Below are positions 34,737 to 42,604 of a DNA stretch of 64,000 bases, one piece after another. A model generated the notes under the pieces. The model ran no database searches, was not told the DNA's origin, and saw nothing but the letters and a program-made list of their open reading frames with translations. Source of the stretch: Marivita geojedonensis. Lineage in GTDB: Bacteria; Pseudomonadota; Alphaproteobacteria; Rhodobacterales; Rhodobacteraceae. The stretch spans positions 62,001 through 126,000 of the forward strand of contig NZ_JFKC01000004.1 of NCBI RefSeq assembly GCF_002115805.1, read 5' to 3'. The translations under genes were made by a program, and so were the position numbers. Numbering within the stretch: position 1 is the first letter of the stretch; every line of letters begins with the position of its first letter.

Positions 34737-36371
34737 ATGCCCAAAGGTCTCTTGGCGTCTTTCGCCAATCGTCTTGCCATACCCGATCTGAGCCTGATGC
34801 CGAAAGAGCGCCTGACCCCGGGCCGCATCCGGATCGAACTGCTCTCCGGCCTCACCGTCGCACTGGCTCTGGTGCCCGAGGCGGTGGCCTTCGCCTTTGT
34901 CGCCGGGGTGCATCCGTTGGTCGGTCTTTACGCGGCCTTTCTCGTCGGCCTGATCACTGCGCTGATCGGCGGGCGTCCCGGCATGATTTCGGGGGCGACC
35001 GGTGCTTTGGCGGTGGTCATGGTGGCGCTGGTGGCCGAACATGGCGTGGAATACCTGTTTGCGACCGTGGTCCTGATGGGGCTTCTCCAGATCACTGCGG
35101 GGGCACTGAAATGGGGGAAGTTCATCCGACTTGTTCCGCATCCTGTGATGCTGGGCTTCGTGAACGGCCTCGCCATCGTGATCTTCCTTGCCCAACTTGG
35201 GCAGTTCAAGGTGCCCGGTACGCTTGAAAACACCGGTCACGGCATGGGCGGCGGGGAATGGCTGTCTGGAATGCAACTCTACCTGATGCTGGGTCTGACG
35301 GCGCTGACCATGGCGATCATCTGGGTCATGCCGCGCATCAGCCGCGTAGTGCCTGCGCCGCTGGTCGGCATTGCCGTGGTGGCCGCACTGGTGATCGGCT
35401 TCAATCTTGATGTGCCGCGCGTCGGCGATCTCGCATCGATTCAGGGCGGATTGCCCAGCTTCCACATTCCGATGGTGCCGCTGACCTGGGAAACGTTCGA
35501 AATCATCCTGCCTTACGCGGTGATCCTCGCCGCCATCGGCCTGATCGAAAGCCTGCTGACCCTGAACCTTGTTGGCGAGATCACCGGAGAGCGCGGTGGT
35601 GCCTCGCAGGAATGTATTGCGCAGGGCGTGGCCAATACGGTGACCGGCTTCTTCGGCGGGATGGGGGGCTGTGCGATGATCGGCCAGTCGATGATCAATG
35701 TGAAATCGGGAGGACGCACCCGGATCGCGGGCATCGCCGCTGCGCTGTTCCTGCTGATCTTCATTCTGTTCGCAGCGCCGTTGATCGAACTGATCCCGCT
35801 GGCCGCTCTTGTGGGGGTGATGTTCATGGTGGTGATCGGAACCTTTGCTTGGAACTCGCTGACGATCCTGCGCAAGGTGCCGCTCACCGATGCTTTCGTG
35901 ATCCTGCTGGTCACCGTTGTGACCGTTCTCGAAGACCTTGCGGTGGCCGTCGTCGTAGGGGTGATCGTGTCCGCGCTTGCCTATGCATGGAACAATGCGC
36001 GCCGCATCCATGCCATCACCCGTGACAGCGCGACCGAGAAGGGCGCCAAAGTCTATGAAATTCAGGGCCCGCTGTTCTTTGGGTCCTCCGATGGGTTCAA
36101 CGAACTGTTCACGGTCGAAACCGACCCGGACACCGTGATCATCGACTTTGCCGCAAGCCGTGTGGTGGACCAGTCGGCTCTACAGGCCATCGAAGCGGTG
36201 GCCGCCAAATACGAGGCCGCCGGAAAGCGCGTGCTGCTCCGCCATCTGAGCCGCGATTGCCACCGACTCCTTGCCAAGGCGGGACACCTCATGGTCGACA
36301 GTGATGACGACCCTGACTACGCGCTGGCGGTCGATTATGGCGTTCGGACGGGCATTCTTGGCGACCACTGA
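34737..36371 (+). CDS. SulP family anion transporter with STAS domain
   Basis: This 544-residue protein has about 10-14 membrane helices with the SulP signatures [28 protein letters not shown] and [17 protein letters not shown], and a cytoplasmic C-terminal STAS domain (residues about 430-530, with [19 protein letters not shown]). Family members move sulfate, bicarbonate or dicarboxylates, often with sodium. The exact substrate is not readable. It is divergent from mtnP. The ATG at 34737 begins the family homology. Confidence 0.9.
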   Translation: MPKGLLASFANRLAIPDLSLMPKERLTPGRIRIELLSGLTVALALVPEAVAFAFVAGVHPLVGLYAAFLVGLITALIGGRPGMISGATGALAVVMVALVAEHGVEYLFATVVLMGLLQITAGALKWGKFIRLVPHPVMLGFVNGLAIVIFLAQLGQFKVPGTLENTGHGMGGGEWLSGMQLYLMLGLTALTMAIIWVMPRISRVVPAPLVGIAVVAALVIGFNLDVPRVGDLASIQGGLPSFHIPMVPLTWETFEIILPYAVILAAIGLIESLLTLNLVGEITGERGGASQECIAQGVANTVTGFFGGMGGCAMIGQSMINVKSGGRTRIAGIAAALFLLIFILFAAPLIELIPLAALVGVMFMVVIGTFAWNSLTILRKVPLTDAFVILLVTVVTVLEDLAVAVVVGVIVSALAYAWNNARRIHAITRDSATEKGAKVYEIQGPLFFGSSDGFNELFTVETDPDTVIIDFAASRVVDQSALQAIEAVAAKYEAAGKRVLLRHLSRDCHRLLAKAGHLMVDSDDDPDYALAVDYGVRTGILGDH

Positions 36372-36505
36372 GGTCGCCAAGTCCCTGATATTAAGGCTTT
36401 CCGTGTCTTTGTGATGGTTTTGACCGCATAGGTTGATCGATGGTAAGGGTCGTAAAAATATAGAAAAATTCCCGCAAAATGGCTCGAAAAGGGAACCAAA
36501 CTCGT

Positions 36506-36630
36506 CAAAGTGCTGCCCCATTCAGAGGGCAAAACATCATCATTCAAGTCGGGATGGAGCGAAAGAGAGAGCGCTCAACACACAGTCCTGTGCTTGGGAA
36601 CGTGAGCAAACTAGGACTTTGGAGAGTATC
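36506..36630 (+). promoter_or_regulatory. Conserved upstream block of the second pilin gene
   Basis: This block matches the region before the first flp: TGCTGCCCCA distal, GAGAGAGCGCTC in the middle, CGTGAGCAAACTAGGACT proximal and GGAG at the ribosome site. The match stops near 36500; 36372-36500 between sulP and this block is moderately AT-rich without a recognised element. Confidence 0.6.
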
Positions 36631-36831
36631 ATGATCAAGTTCATCAAAAACTTCCGCAAGGACGAAAACGGTGCCGTGACAGTTGACTGGGTCGTTCTGA
36701 CCGCAGCTGTTGTGGGTCTGGCCATCGCAGCCTACGGCGCGATCCAGGGCAACACCGACACAGTTCTGACCGCAACCGGCAACTCGGTTCTTGGTGCACA
36801 GGACTACCTTGGCGGTGGCGCAGGCGACTAA
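36631..36831 (+). CDS. flp: Flp family type IVb pilin (second copy)
   Basis: This 66-residue prepilin differs from the copy at 12640-12840 only at residue 43 (Asp here, Gln there). At DNA level about 10 of 201 bases differ, mostly silent. Leader, cleavage site (after Gly14) and hydrophobic helix are the same. It stands alone, about 24 kb from the pilus assembly genes, in the opposite orientation, with its own leader block and a strong terminator. It likely depends on the assembly machine encoded at 1-12 kb. Confidence 0.95.
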   Translation: MIKFIKNFRKDENGAVTVDWVVLTAAVVGLAIAAYGAIQGNTDTVLTATGNSVLGAQDYLGGGAGD

Positions 36832-36864
36832 TTCGCCGGTCATTCGACACAGAATTCAGGAAAA

Positions 36865-36886
36865 GGGCGCCTCGGGCGCCCTTTTT
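36865..36886 (+). terminator. Rho-independent terminator of the second pilin gene
   Basis: GGGCGCC-TCG-GGCGCCC (7 bp, 3-base loop) followed by TTTTT, 33 bp after the pilin stop. A good intrinsic terminator. Confidence 0.9.
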
Positions 36887-36923
36887 CTATGCCCGTCGCA
36901 TTCGCGTCAGCCTGCTCTGCGGC

Positions 36924-37268
36924 TCAGCCCTGCTTCGGAAGAAACGCCTCGACCGCAGCGGTGGCGATCACAAGCGTCATGCCGCTGTCCGGGTTGGTCA
37001 CGTTCAGCCCGCCTTCCACCGCTGTCACACTTGCGCGACCGCGTGGCAATCCCTTGACCAGTTCGGCACAATCCACCTTCTCAGGTTCGGCCACGCCCAC
37101 CGTCACCTGGACCCGCATCTGCTCATGCGGCAGACCGGTGGCGTCAAAGAGCGGGATCGAGGAATGGCGGATCGCGTCTTCGATCGCGCGGGCGGCGGCC
37201 TTGGTGTAGTCCATGCCGTATTGGTCGTTGCCCATGCCCATTTCGATGATGAAACGCTGATCGGTCAT
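36924..37268 (-). CDS. Lin0512 family protein (second of a pair)
   Basis: This 114-residue protein belongs to the Lin0512 family of small conserved proteins of unknown function: RFIIEMGMGNDQYGMDYTKAAARAIEDAI at the start and a VTVGVAEPEKVD strand in the middle. It overlaps the upstream paralog by 4 bp (ATGA). The pair may form hetero-oligomers. No catalytic motif is recognised. Confidence 0.8.
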   Translation of the reverse strand: MTDQRFIIEMGMGNDQYGMDYTKAAARAIEDAIRHSSIPLFDATGLPHEQMRVQVTVGVAEPEKVDCAELVKGLPRGRASVTAVEGGLNVTNPDSGMTLVIATAAVEAFLPKQG

Positions 37269-37615
37269 GCCACGTCCTCCAGATCAAGCGCCACCGAGAT
37301 TGCGACATTGGCGATCACCGTCGGTTTGCCGCCATCGGTGCGCGGCACATCAAGCCCACCTTTGCGGGCAATCACAGTGACCTGGCCATAAGGGAAGATC
37401 GCCGCGATGGTGCCCGTGTCGAGCGCGTCGGGGTTCTGCACGCCCACCTCGACGGTGATCTGCATGTCGGATTTGTCCTTGCCGTAAAGCTCGGCGAGGT
37501 TGATCGAATTGTGCCAGAGCGCATCGCGCACGGCGCGCGCGGCGGCTTCGGTGTAATCCTGTCGGCGCAGGGACGAGCCCATGCCGAATTCGGTCAGCAG
37601 ACGTTTGACGGCCAT
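37265..37615 (-). CDS. Lin0512 family protein (first of a pair)
   Basis: This 116-residue paralog of the following gene has RLLTEFGMGSSLRRQDYTEAAARAVRDAL, and VEVGVQNPDALDTG in the middle. The shared pattern is E(M/F)GMG, DYT(K/E)AAARA(I/V)(E/R)DA(I/L) and VGV. The family is widespread but uncharacterised. Confidence 0.8.
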   Translation of the reverse strand: MAVKRLLTEFGMGSSLRRQDYTEAAARAVRDALWHNSINLAELYGKDKSDMQITVEVGVQNPDALDTGTIAAIFPYGQVTVIARKGGLDVPRTDGGKPTVIANVAISVALDLEDVA

Positions 37616-37626
37616 ATCGTGTTAAC

Positions 37627-37725
37627 CTTTTGTTAAAGGACCGGATCGGACCCAATGTTTCGCGCGCGAAACAATTCGAACCGGTTGTGCCTTTGGCACT
37701 CAAACCATCCGGGGGATGGTTTGAG
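37627..37725. repeat. Three inverted repeats between the Lin0512 pair and the flavin reductase
   Basis: CCTTT-TGTT-AAAGG (37627-37640), the 16-bp perfect palindrome GTTTCGCGCGCGAAAC (37657-37672), and a 12-bp perfect hairpin CTCAAACCATCC/GGATGGTTTGAG with a GGG loop (37699-37725). The last is a candidate processing or terminator element for the minus-strand flavin reductase transcript; the others may be operator sites of the Lin0512 genes. No T tract was seen. Confidence 0.6.
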
Positions 37726-37761
37726 GTGAGAATGGGCGGAGCCCCGGGTACAAGACATGAC

Positions 37762-38367
37762 CTATTCTCCGGGGCGCTTCAGGCTGAACTTTTCGCGGAT
37801 CACCGAATAATCGCGGTAGCCCATGCGGGTCAGCGGGTTGAAGCTGAGAACGTCGAACTCGCCATCCTTGATGCAATCGTCGCGCATGTGAACGCCGGTG
37901 ACTTCTCCGAAGACGGCGAAATTGGCCTCTCCGGGCAGCTTGACGATCTGCGTCAGTTTGCATTCCAGCGTAGCGGGGGCGTTCGCCACGCGCGGGCAGT
38001 TGATCGTGTCGCACTCGGCCTTGTCGATGCCCGCATGGGCGAACTCGTCCACATTGCGGTCCCACGGGCCAGAGGTGAGGTTCATCGCGTCGCGCATGGC
38101 GTATTCGACGATGTTCACCGCAAAGACTCCGGTATCGCGGATCTGCGCCACGCTGTCCTTGGTGTCGCCGCGATCCTCTTTGGCGGAGGTGGACGCGAAC
38201 ATCACCTGCGGCGGGACGTAAGCCACGGCGTTGAAGAAGGAGTAGGGCGCAAGATTGTCCTGACGGTCGCTGCCGCGTGTCGAGATCCAGCCGATGGGGC
38301 GGGGGGTGACGATGGCGTTGAACGGGTTGTGCGGCAGGCCGTGGCCGTCTTCGGGGCGGTAGAACAT
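37762..38367 (-). CDS. Flavin reductase family protein (FMN-binding split barrel)
   Basis: This 201-residue protein begins MFYRPEDGHGLPHNPFNAIVTPRPIGWIST, the usual start of this flavin-reductase-like group, and has NLAPYSFFNAVAYVPPQVMF, which lines the FMN site, and a VNIVEYAMRDAMN segment. Members reduce flavins with NAD(P)H or bind FMN as oxidoreductases. The precise role is unknown. It is divergent from the next acetyltransferase gene. Confidence 0.88.
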   Translation of the reverse strand: MFYRPEDGHGLPHNPFNAIVTPRPIGWISTRGSDRQDNLAPYSFFNAVAYVPPQVMFASTSAKEDRGDTKDSVAQIRDTGVFAVNIVEYAMRDAMNLTSGPWDRNVDEFAHAGIDKAECDTINCPRVANAPATLECKLTQIVKLPGEANFAVFGEVTGVHMRDDCIKDGEFDVLSFNPLTRMGYRDYSVIREKFSLKRPGE

Positions 38368-38466
38368 AAGGGCAAGCTCCCTGTTTGCCGATTGTTTTCC
38401 TGCGTGATAGGCCGTTTCGCAGCGGAATGCACGGGGGTGTGCCGCACGTCAACGAAGAGCGGTGTC

Positions 38467-38952
38467 ATGTTCACCCTTAGCCCGGAAACCAAAGACGACT
38501 GGTGGGAGGTCGAAGCCCTCTATGACCTGTGTTTCGCACCGGGGCGCGAGGCGCTGTCCTCTTACCGGTTGCGGGATGGCATCCCGCCGGTGGCAAGCCT
38601 GAGCCGCGTGGCGCGGGACGAGCAGGGGATCCTCGGCGGTGCGATCCGGTATTGGCCGGTCAGGGTGTCAGGTCACCGGGTGCTGTTGCTGGGGCCGGTG
38701 GCGGTTCACCCTACGGCGCAGGGCGAAGGGCTGGGCGGTGCGCTCATTCGCGACAGTCTGGATCAGGCGCGCAGCGAAGGCTGGGCGCGGGTGCTGCTGG
38801 TGGGGGATGCGCCCTATTACCAGCGGTTCGGATTCTGGAAGATCGACGGGGTCGAGATGCCGCCGCCGACCAACCCGGACCGGGTTCTGGCACTGGAGTT
38901 GGAGCCGGGCGCCTGGGACGGGGTGCAGGGCTCTGTCCAGCGCGACGCTTGA
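38467..38952 (+). CDS. GNAT family N-acetyltransferase, YhbS-like
   Basis: This 161-residue protein has the acetyl-CoA loop VHPTAQGEGLGGALIRDSLDQA, the preceding VLLLGPVAV strand and the late YYQRFGFWK turn, as in the YhbS group. The ATG at 38467 is chosen over a frame that extends 280 codons upstream antisense to the flavin reductase. The substrate is unknown. Confidence 0.87.
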   Translation: MFTLSPETKDDWWEVEALYDLCFAPGREALSSYRLRDGIPPVASLSRVARDEQGILGGAIRYWPVRVSGHRVLLLGPVAVHPTAQGEGLGGALIRDSLDQARSEGWARVLLVGDAPYYQRFGFWKIDGVEMPPPTNPDRVLALELEPGAWDGVQGSVQRDA

Positions 38953-38983
38953 ACCGTACGGTAAACAACCCCAAGTTTACGGT

Positions 38984-39733
38984 ATGACAGGAACCGACCT
39001 CGTGCCGCTTGATACACAGACCGCGATCACCCAGTTGGCCCGCCGGCACAAGGCGGCCGGTGGGGTGGGCTTGCAGGTGCTTAACATGATCGGTGGCCGG
39101 GCCGAGAACCTTCTGGAAAGGTTGCCGGACCCGGTGAAGGTTGGTCTTGAAGGTGCAACCGAGCGCGCGCTCAGGGTCGCGCTGCACGCTGCGAAACAGT
39201 CGCGCGGTGTGGTGCCTGACCAGAAAGGATGGCTCAACACCGCTGTCACCACGGCGATGGGGGCTGTTGGTGGGGCTGGCGGATTGCCGACGGCGCTGGC
39301 GGAACTGCCCGTCACAACAACAGTGCTGTTACGCGCCATTCAGGGTGTGGCGGCGGAGTATGAATTTGATCCGAACGATCCCGATGTGCTTGCCGATTGC
39401 CTGACCGTGTTTGCCAGCGCGGGGCCGCTGGCGGATGACGACGGGGCCAATATGGCGTTTCTGACGACACGGGTGACGCTGACCGGGACGGCGGTGCATG
39501 GAATCATGAAATCCGTTGCGCCGAAGCTGGCGACGGTTCTGGGGCAGAAGCTTGCTGCACAGACGGTTCCGATCCTTGGAGCGGCTGCAGGGGCGGCTAC
39601 GAACTATGCCTACACCAGCTATTATCAGGAAATGGCCCATGTGCATTTTGGGCTGCGGCGGCTGGCGCGCGACTCGGGAATGTCTGAAACTGCGCTGGTC
39701 GAAGAACTGCGCCGTGCAGTGAAAACACTCTGA
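38984..39733 (+). CDS. EcsC family protein
   Basis: This 249-residue protein resembles the EcsC family, in which a helical region with glycine-rich turns (MGAVGGAGGLPTALAELPVTTTVLLRAI) is followed by a YEFDPNDPDVLADCLTVF segment and a VPILGAAAGAATNYAYT helix. EcsC of Bacillus is linked to an ABC transporter, but no transporter is near here. The function is unknown. The start at 38984 follows the GNAT gene by 31 bp. Confidence 0.8.
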   Translation: MTGTDLVPLDTQTAITQLARRHKAAGGVGLQVLNMIGGRAENLLERLPDPVKVGLEGATERALRVALHAAKQSRGVVPDQKGWLNTAVTTAMGAVGGAGGLPTALAELPVTTTVLLRAIQGVAAEYEFDPNDPDVLADCLTVFASAGPLADDDGANMAFLTTRVTLTGTAVHGIMKSVAPKLATVLGQKLAAQTVPILGAAAGAATNYAYTSYYQEMAHVHFGLRRLARDSGMSETALVEELRRAVKTL

Positions 39734-39888
39734 ATTTGACGTAAATCGCGCGTTCGGTTCACCCTATCTTAACGTTAATGGCGGAAATTGGTCCTGTCCC
39801 CGGATGAATTCGGGGGCATGAGCGGGCGGGGCGTTGTGATCCAATCATGATCCGGCACCGGAGCAGGGCGCACCCGTTCGCCGCACAG

Positions 39889-39958
39889 GCTCTGACAGCA
39901 CGCGGTCCGGAAAACCCGGCTTTGGTCAGCCAGAAAGGCTGTGGCGTGCTGTCGGGGT
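39889..39958 (+). ncRNA. Candidate structured RNA, three-way junction
   Basis: The arms GACAGCACGC (39894-39903) and GCGTGCTGTC (39944-39953) pair perfectly and can be extended outward by five pairs, three of them G-U wobbles that only work in a plus-strand RNA. Inside lie CCGG-AAAAC-CCGG (39907-39919) and CAGCC-AGAAA-GGCTG (39927-39941). I could not match it to SRP, 6S, tmRNA, RNase P or a riboswitch I know. A chance fold is possible. Confidence 0.35.
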
Positions 39959-40047
39959 GTCTGACTGGATTGGGGAACTTGCGTGGGGTGTGGTGCGTGA
40001 GATCAAACAGGTTGCGGATGTGACGCCACCGCTAATGCGCACCAACA

Positions 40048-40166
40048 TGCCCGTGCAAAGCACGGGCAGCGCCCGAACCGCCCCCACGGGGCGGGCGCTT
40101 TCCGCCCACCCCTCGGTTCGGGCGCGACGCAGGGGGACAATTGGAACAGCGGAGCCACGCTGTTCC
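40048..40166. repeat. Three tandem perfect hairpins
   Basis: Hairpin A: TGCCCGTGC-AAA-GCACGGGCA (40048-40068). Hairpin B: a 12-bp stem GCGCCCGAACCG/CGGTTCGGGCGC (40069-40080 with 40114-40125) that starts on the next base and encloses an inner rod GGGGcGGGCG/CGCCCaCCCC (40088-40097 with 40103-40112). Hairpin C: GGAACAGCG/CGCTGTTCC (40143-40151 with 40158-40166). All are far stronger than chance. Could be a REP-like element, a bidirectional terminator, or an RNA. Confidence 0.75.
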
Positions 40167-40316
40167 GCCGTTTATGAATTCGTTGAGTTCCAGGCATCGA
40201 GCATGGGCAAGGATGATGCGTGAGGCTACGCACACCCAATGAGGGATGTGGATGATGCATTAGGCGATGCGGCCTTAGTGTAACTAGGGCGCCGTCTCTG
40301 GCATCTTCTGAACGCT

Positions 40317-42557
40317 CTAACTCAACCCGCGCAGATACTCCATCACGGCGGGGCGCACGGATTGTTCTCCCGCATCCCGCGCGTCGTGGATGACCTTGCG
40401 CACGTCATCAAGGTTGCAGCGCCGGAGCAGGTGTTTGACCGGGCCGACGGAGGCCGGGCGCATGGAGAGTGAATGCAGGCCGATGGCCGCCAGACACAGC
40501 GCTTCGACCGGGCGGCCTGCGTCTTCGCCGCAGAAGGACAGGCGGGTGTTGGTGGCCGCGCAGCGGGCAACGATGTCTTCGATGAAGGTCAGGAAGCTGA
40601 CATTCAGCGTGTCATAGCGGCGGCGGACGCGTTCGTTCTCGCGGTCGGCGGCGAAGAAGAACTGTTTGAGGTCATTGCCGCCGATTGACAGGAATTCGAC
40701 CTCTTCGTAGAACCGCTTGCTGGCAAAGGCGAGTGACGGGGTTTCCAGCATCGCGCCGATTTCCAGCTTCTCGGGCAGGGTGTGTCCGAGTTTCTTCTCG
40801 CGTGCGACGGCTTTGTCCACCTCGGCTCGGGCAAGGCGGTATTCGTCGTACTGCGCGATGAAGGGGAACATGATCGACAACGGGCGGCCATTGGCGGCGC
40901 GGAGCAGGGCCTGAAGCTGCATGCGCATGACGCCCGGTTTGTCCAGGCCGACCCGGATTGCGCGCCAGCCGAGGGCGGGATTCGGCTCTTCCTCGGCGGC
41001 CATATAGGGCAGAACCTTGTCCGAGCCGATATCGAGCGTGCGGAACACCACGCGCTTGCCCTGCGCCGCGTCAAGGACACGGGCATAGAGGGCGGCGAGT
41101 TCTGTCCGTTTGGGCATCTGGCTGCGGACAAGGAACTGCAGTTCGGTGCGGAAGAGTCCGACGCCTTCGGCGCCCGAGCTTTCGAGCGAGGGCAGGTCCG
41201 CCATCAGGCCTGCGTTCATGTCGAGGCGGATGGTCTTGCCACAGAGCGTCACGGCCGGCTTGTCTCGGATCGAGGCGTAGCGTTCCTGCGCCTTCGCCTG
41301 CATCGCCATCTTGTCGCGGAAGGCGTTCACCACAGTGTCGTCCGGGCGCAGGTGCACGACGCCCTGATCGCCGTCGACCATGACGTGATCGCCGTTCAGC
41401 GCTTCGATCTGGATGCGCTTGGCGTTGATGACGAGTGGGATCGCCAGCGCCCGCGCGACGATGGCGGCGTGGCTGCCGACGGATCCTTCCTCGAGGATGA
41501 TGCCGCGCAACTGACGGCCGTATTCGAGCAGTTCGCCGGGACCGATATTGCGCGCGACGAGGATCGGGTCTTCGGGCAGGGCCGCGCCGGTCTTGTTGCC
41601 CTGTCCGGTGAGGATGCGCAGCAATCGGTTCGACAGGTCGTCGAGGTCGTGCAGCCGTTCGCGCAGATAGGCGTCGGTGGCCTGCAGCATGCGGGCGCGC
41701 ACGTCGGACTGTTCTTTTTCGACGGCGGCTTCGGCGCTCAGACCGCGGTCGATGTTTTCTTCCATCCGGCGCATCCAGCCTTTGGAGTTGGCGAACATGC
41801 GATAGGCTTCGAGCACCTGCACCTGTTCGCTGTCGCCCGAGGCCACCGCCAGCAGTTGATCGACGCTGATCCGAAGGTTTTCGACCGCTTCGGTGAGACG
41901 GGCGCGCTCTTTGGCCGGGTCGTCGGCAACAAGGTTGGTCACGACGACGCGCGGTTCATGCAGCCAGACATGGCCTTCGGCGGTGCCTTCCTGCGCGGTG
42001 ACGCCCCGGATCAGCACCGGTTGGGTGTGGCGGGCGCGCAAGGCGGCGCCTTCGCCGACAAATGCACCAAGCTCGGTCATTTCCGCCAGAACCATGGCGA
42101 CGACTTCGAGCGCGTAGATTTCGTCGGCGCTGAATTCGCGGGCTTCCTTGGACTGGACAACCAGAACGCCCAGCTTTTCACCCAGGCGCTGGATCGGGAC
42201 GCCGAGGAAGCTGGAGTAAATCTCTTCCCCGGTTTCCGGCATGTAGCGGAAGCCCTTGGCAGACGGGGCGTCGGCGGCGTTGATCACCTTTCCGGTGCGG
42301 GCGACGCGGCCGACAAGGCCTTCGCCCAGCTTCATCCGGGTCTGGTGCACCGATTCGGGATTGAGACCCTGCGTCGCGCAGAGTTCCAGCGTTTCGTCGT
42401 CGCGGAAGAGGTAGATGGAGCACACTTCGGTGCCCATGGAATCGGCGGTCAGATGGGTGATCTGGTCCAGCCGTTCCTGACCAGCCGCCTGGCTGGCCAT
42501 TGTATCGCGCAGCCGTCCCAGCAGCTTGCGGCTTTCGCTTTCCGCGCGCTCAACCAT
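40317..42557 (-). CDS. ptsP: PEP-protein phosphotransferase of the nitrogen PTS (EI-Ntr)
   Basis: This 746-residue protein has an N-terminal GAF domain (about 25-165) and an enzyme I body. The phosphohistidine is H363 in GSVGSHAAIVARA, the PEP-binding domain has GVGLFRTELQFL and DIGSDKVLPY, and the C-terminal catalytic cysteine is in RLSFCGEDAGRP. EI-Ntr takes phosphate from PEP and passes it to NPr and EIIA-Ntr for control of nitrogen, potassium and carbon use, not for sugar uptake. lysC lies just upstream, an arrangement common in alphaproteobacteria. Confidence 0.96.
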   Translation of the reverse strand: MVERAESESRKLLGRLRDTMASQAAGQERLDQITHLTADSMGTEVCSIYLFRDDETLELCATQGLNPESVHQTRMKLGEGLVGRVARTGKVINAADAPSAKGFRYMPETGEEIYSSFLGVPIQRLGEKLGVLVVQSKEAREFSADEIYALEVVAMVLAEMTELGAFVGEGAALRARHTQPVLIRGVTAQEGTAEGHVWLHEPRVVVTNLVADDPAKERARLTEAVENLRISVDQLLAVASGDSEQVQVLEAYRMFANSKGWMRRMEENIDRGLSAEAAVEKEQSDVRARMLQATDAYLRERLHDLDDLSNRLLRILTGQGNKTGAALPEDPILVARNIGPGELLEYGRQLRGIILEEGSVGSHAAIVARALAIPLVINAKRIQIEALNGDHVMVDGDQGVVHLRPDDTVVNAFRDKMAMQAKAQERYASIRDKPAVTLCGKTIRLDMNAGLMADLPSLESSGAEGVGLFRTELQFLVRSQMPKRTELAALYARVLDAAQGKRVVFRTLDIGSDKVLPYMAAEEEPNPALGWRAIRVGLDKPGVMRMQLQALLRAANGRPLSIMFPFIAQYDEYRLARAEVDKAVAREKKLGHTLPEKLEIGAMLETPSLAFASKRFYEEVEFLSIGGNDLKQFFFAADRENERVRRRYDTLNVSFLTFIEDIVARCAATNTRLSFCGEDAGRPVEALCLAAIGLHSLSMRPASVGPVKHLLRRCNLDDVRKVIHDARDAGEQSVRPAVMEYLRGLS

Positions 42558-42604
42558 TCTCTGCCCCTCGCGCCCCGTCTGACGTGACGGTGATGGTCAC
42601 GCGG

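Larger units (their letters stand above)
39734..40316. other. 583-bp gene-free region rich in inverted repeats
   Basis: Between ecsC (plus) and ptsP (minus) no protein frame is convincing. The region holds TTAACGTTAA (39769-39778), a CCCCG/CGGGG hairpin around 39797-39814, a three-way-junction candidate (39889-39958) and three tandem hairpins (40048-40166). The last 150 bp before ptsP show nothing clear. Confidence 0.7.

Noticed and set aside
39889-39958. Bacterial SRP (4.5S) RNA
   Set aside because: It has a GGTCCGGAA string but lacks the GGTCAGG and GGAAGCAGCC core, and the fold is a three-way junction, not the SRP rod.
40782-42587. 601-codon frame opposite ptsP
   Set aside because: Shadow of the EI-Ntr gene, whose phospho-His and catalytic Cys motifs are intact.
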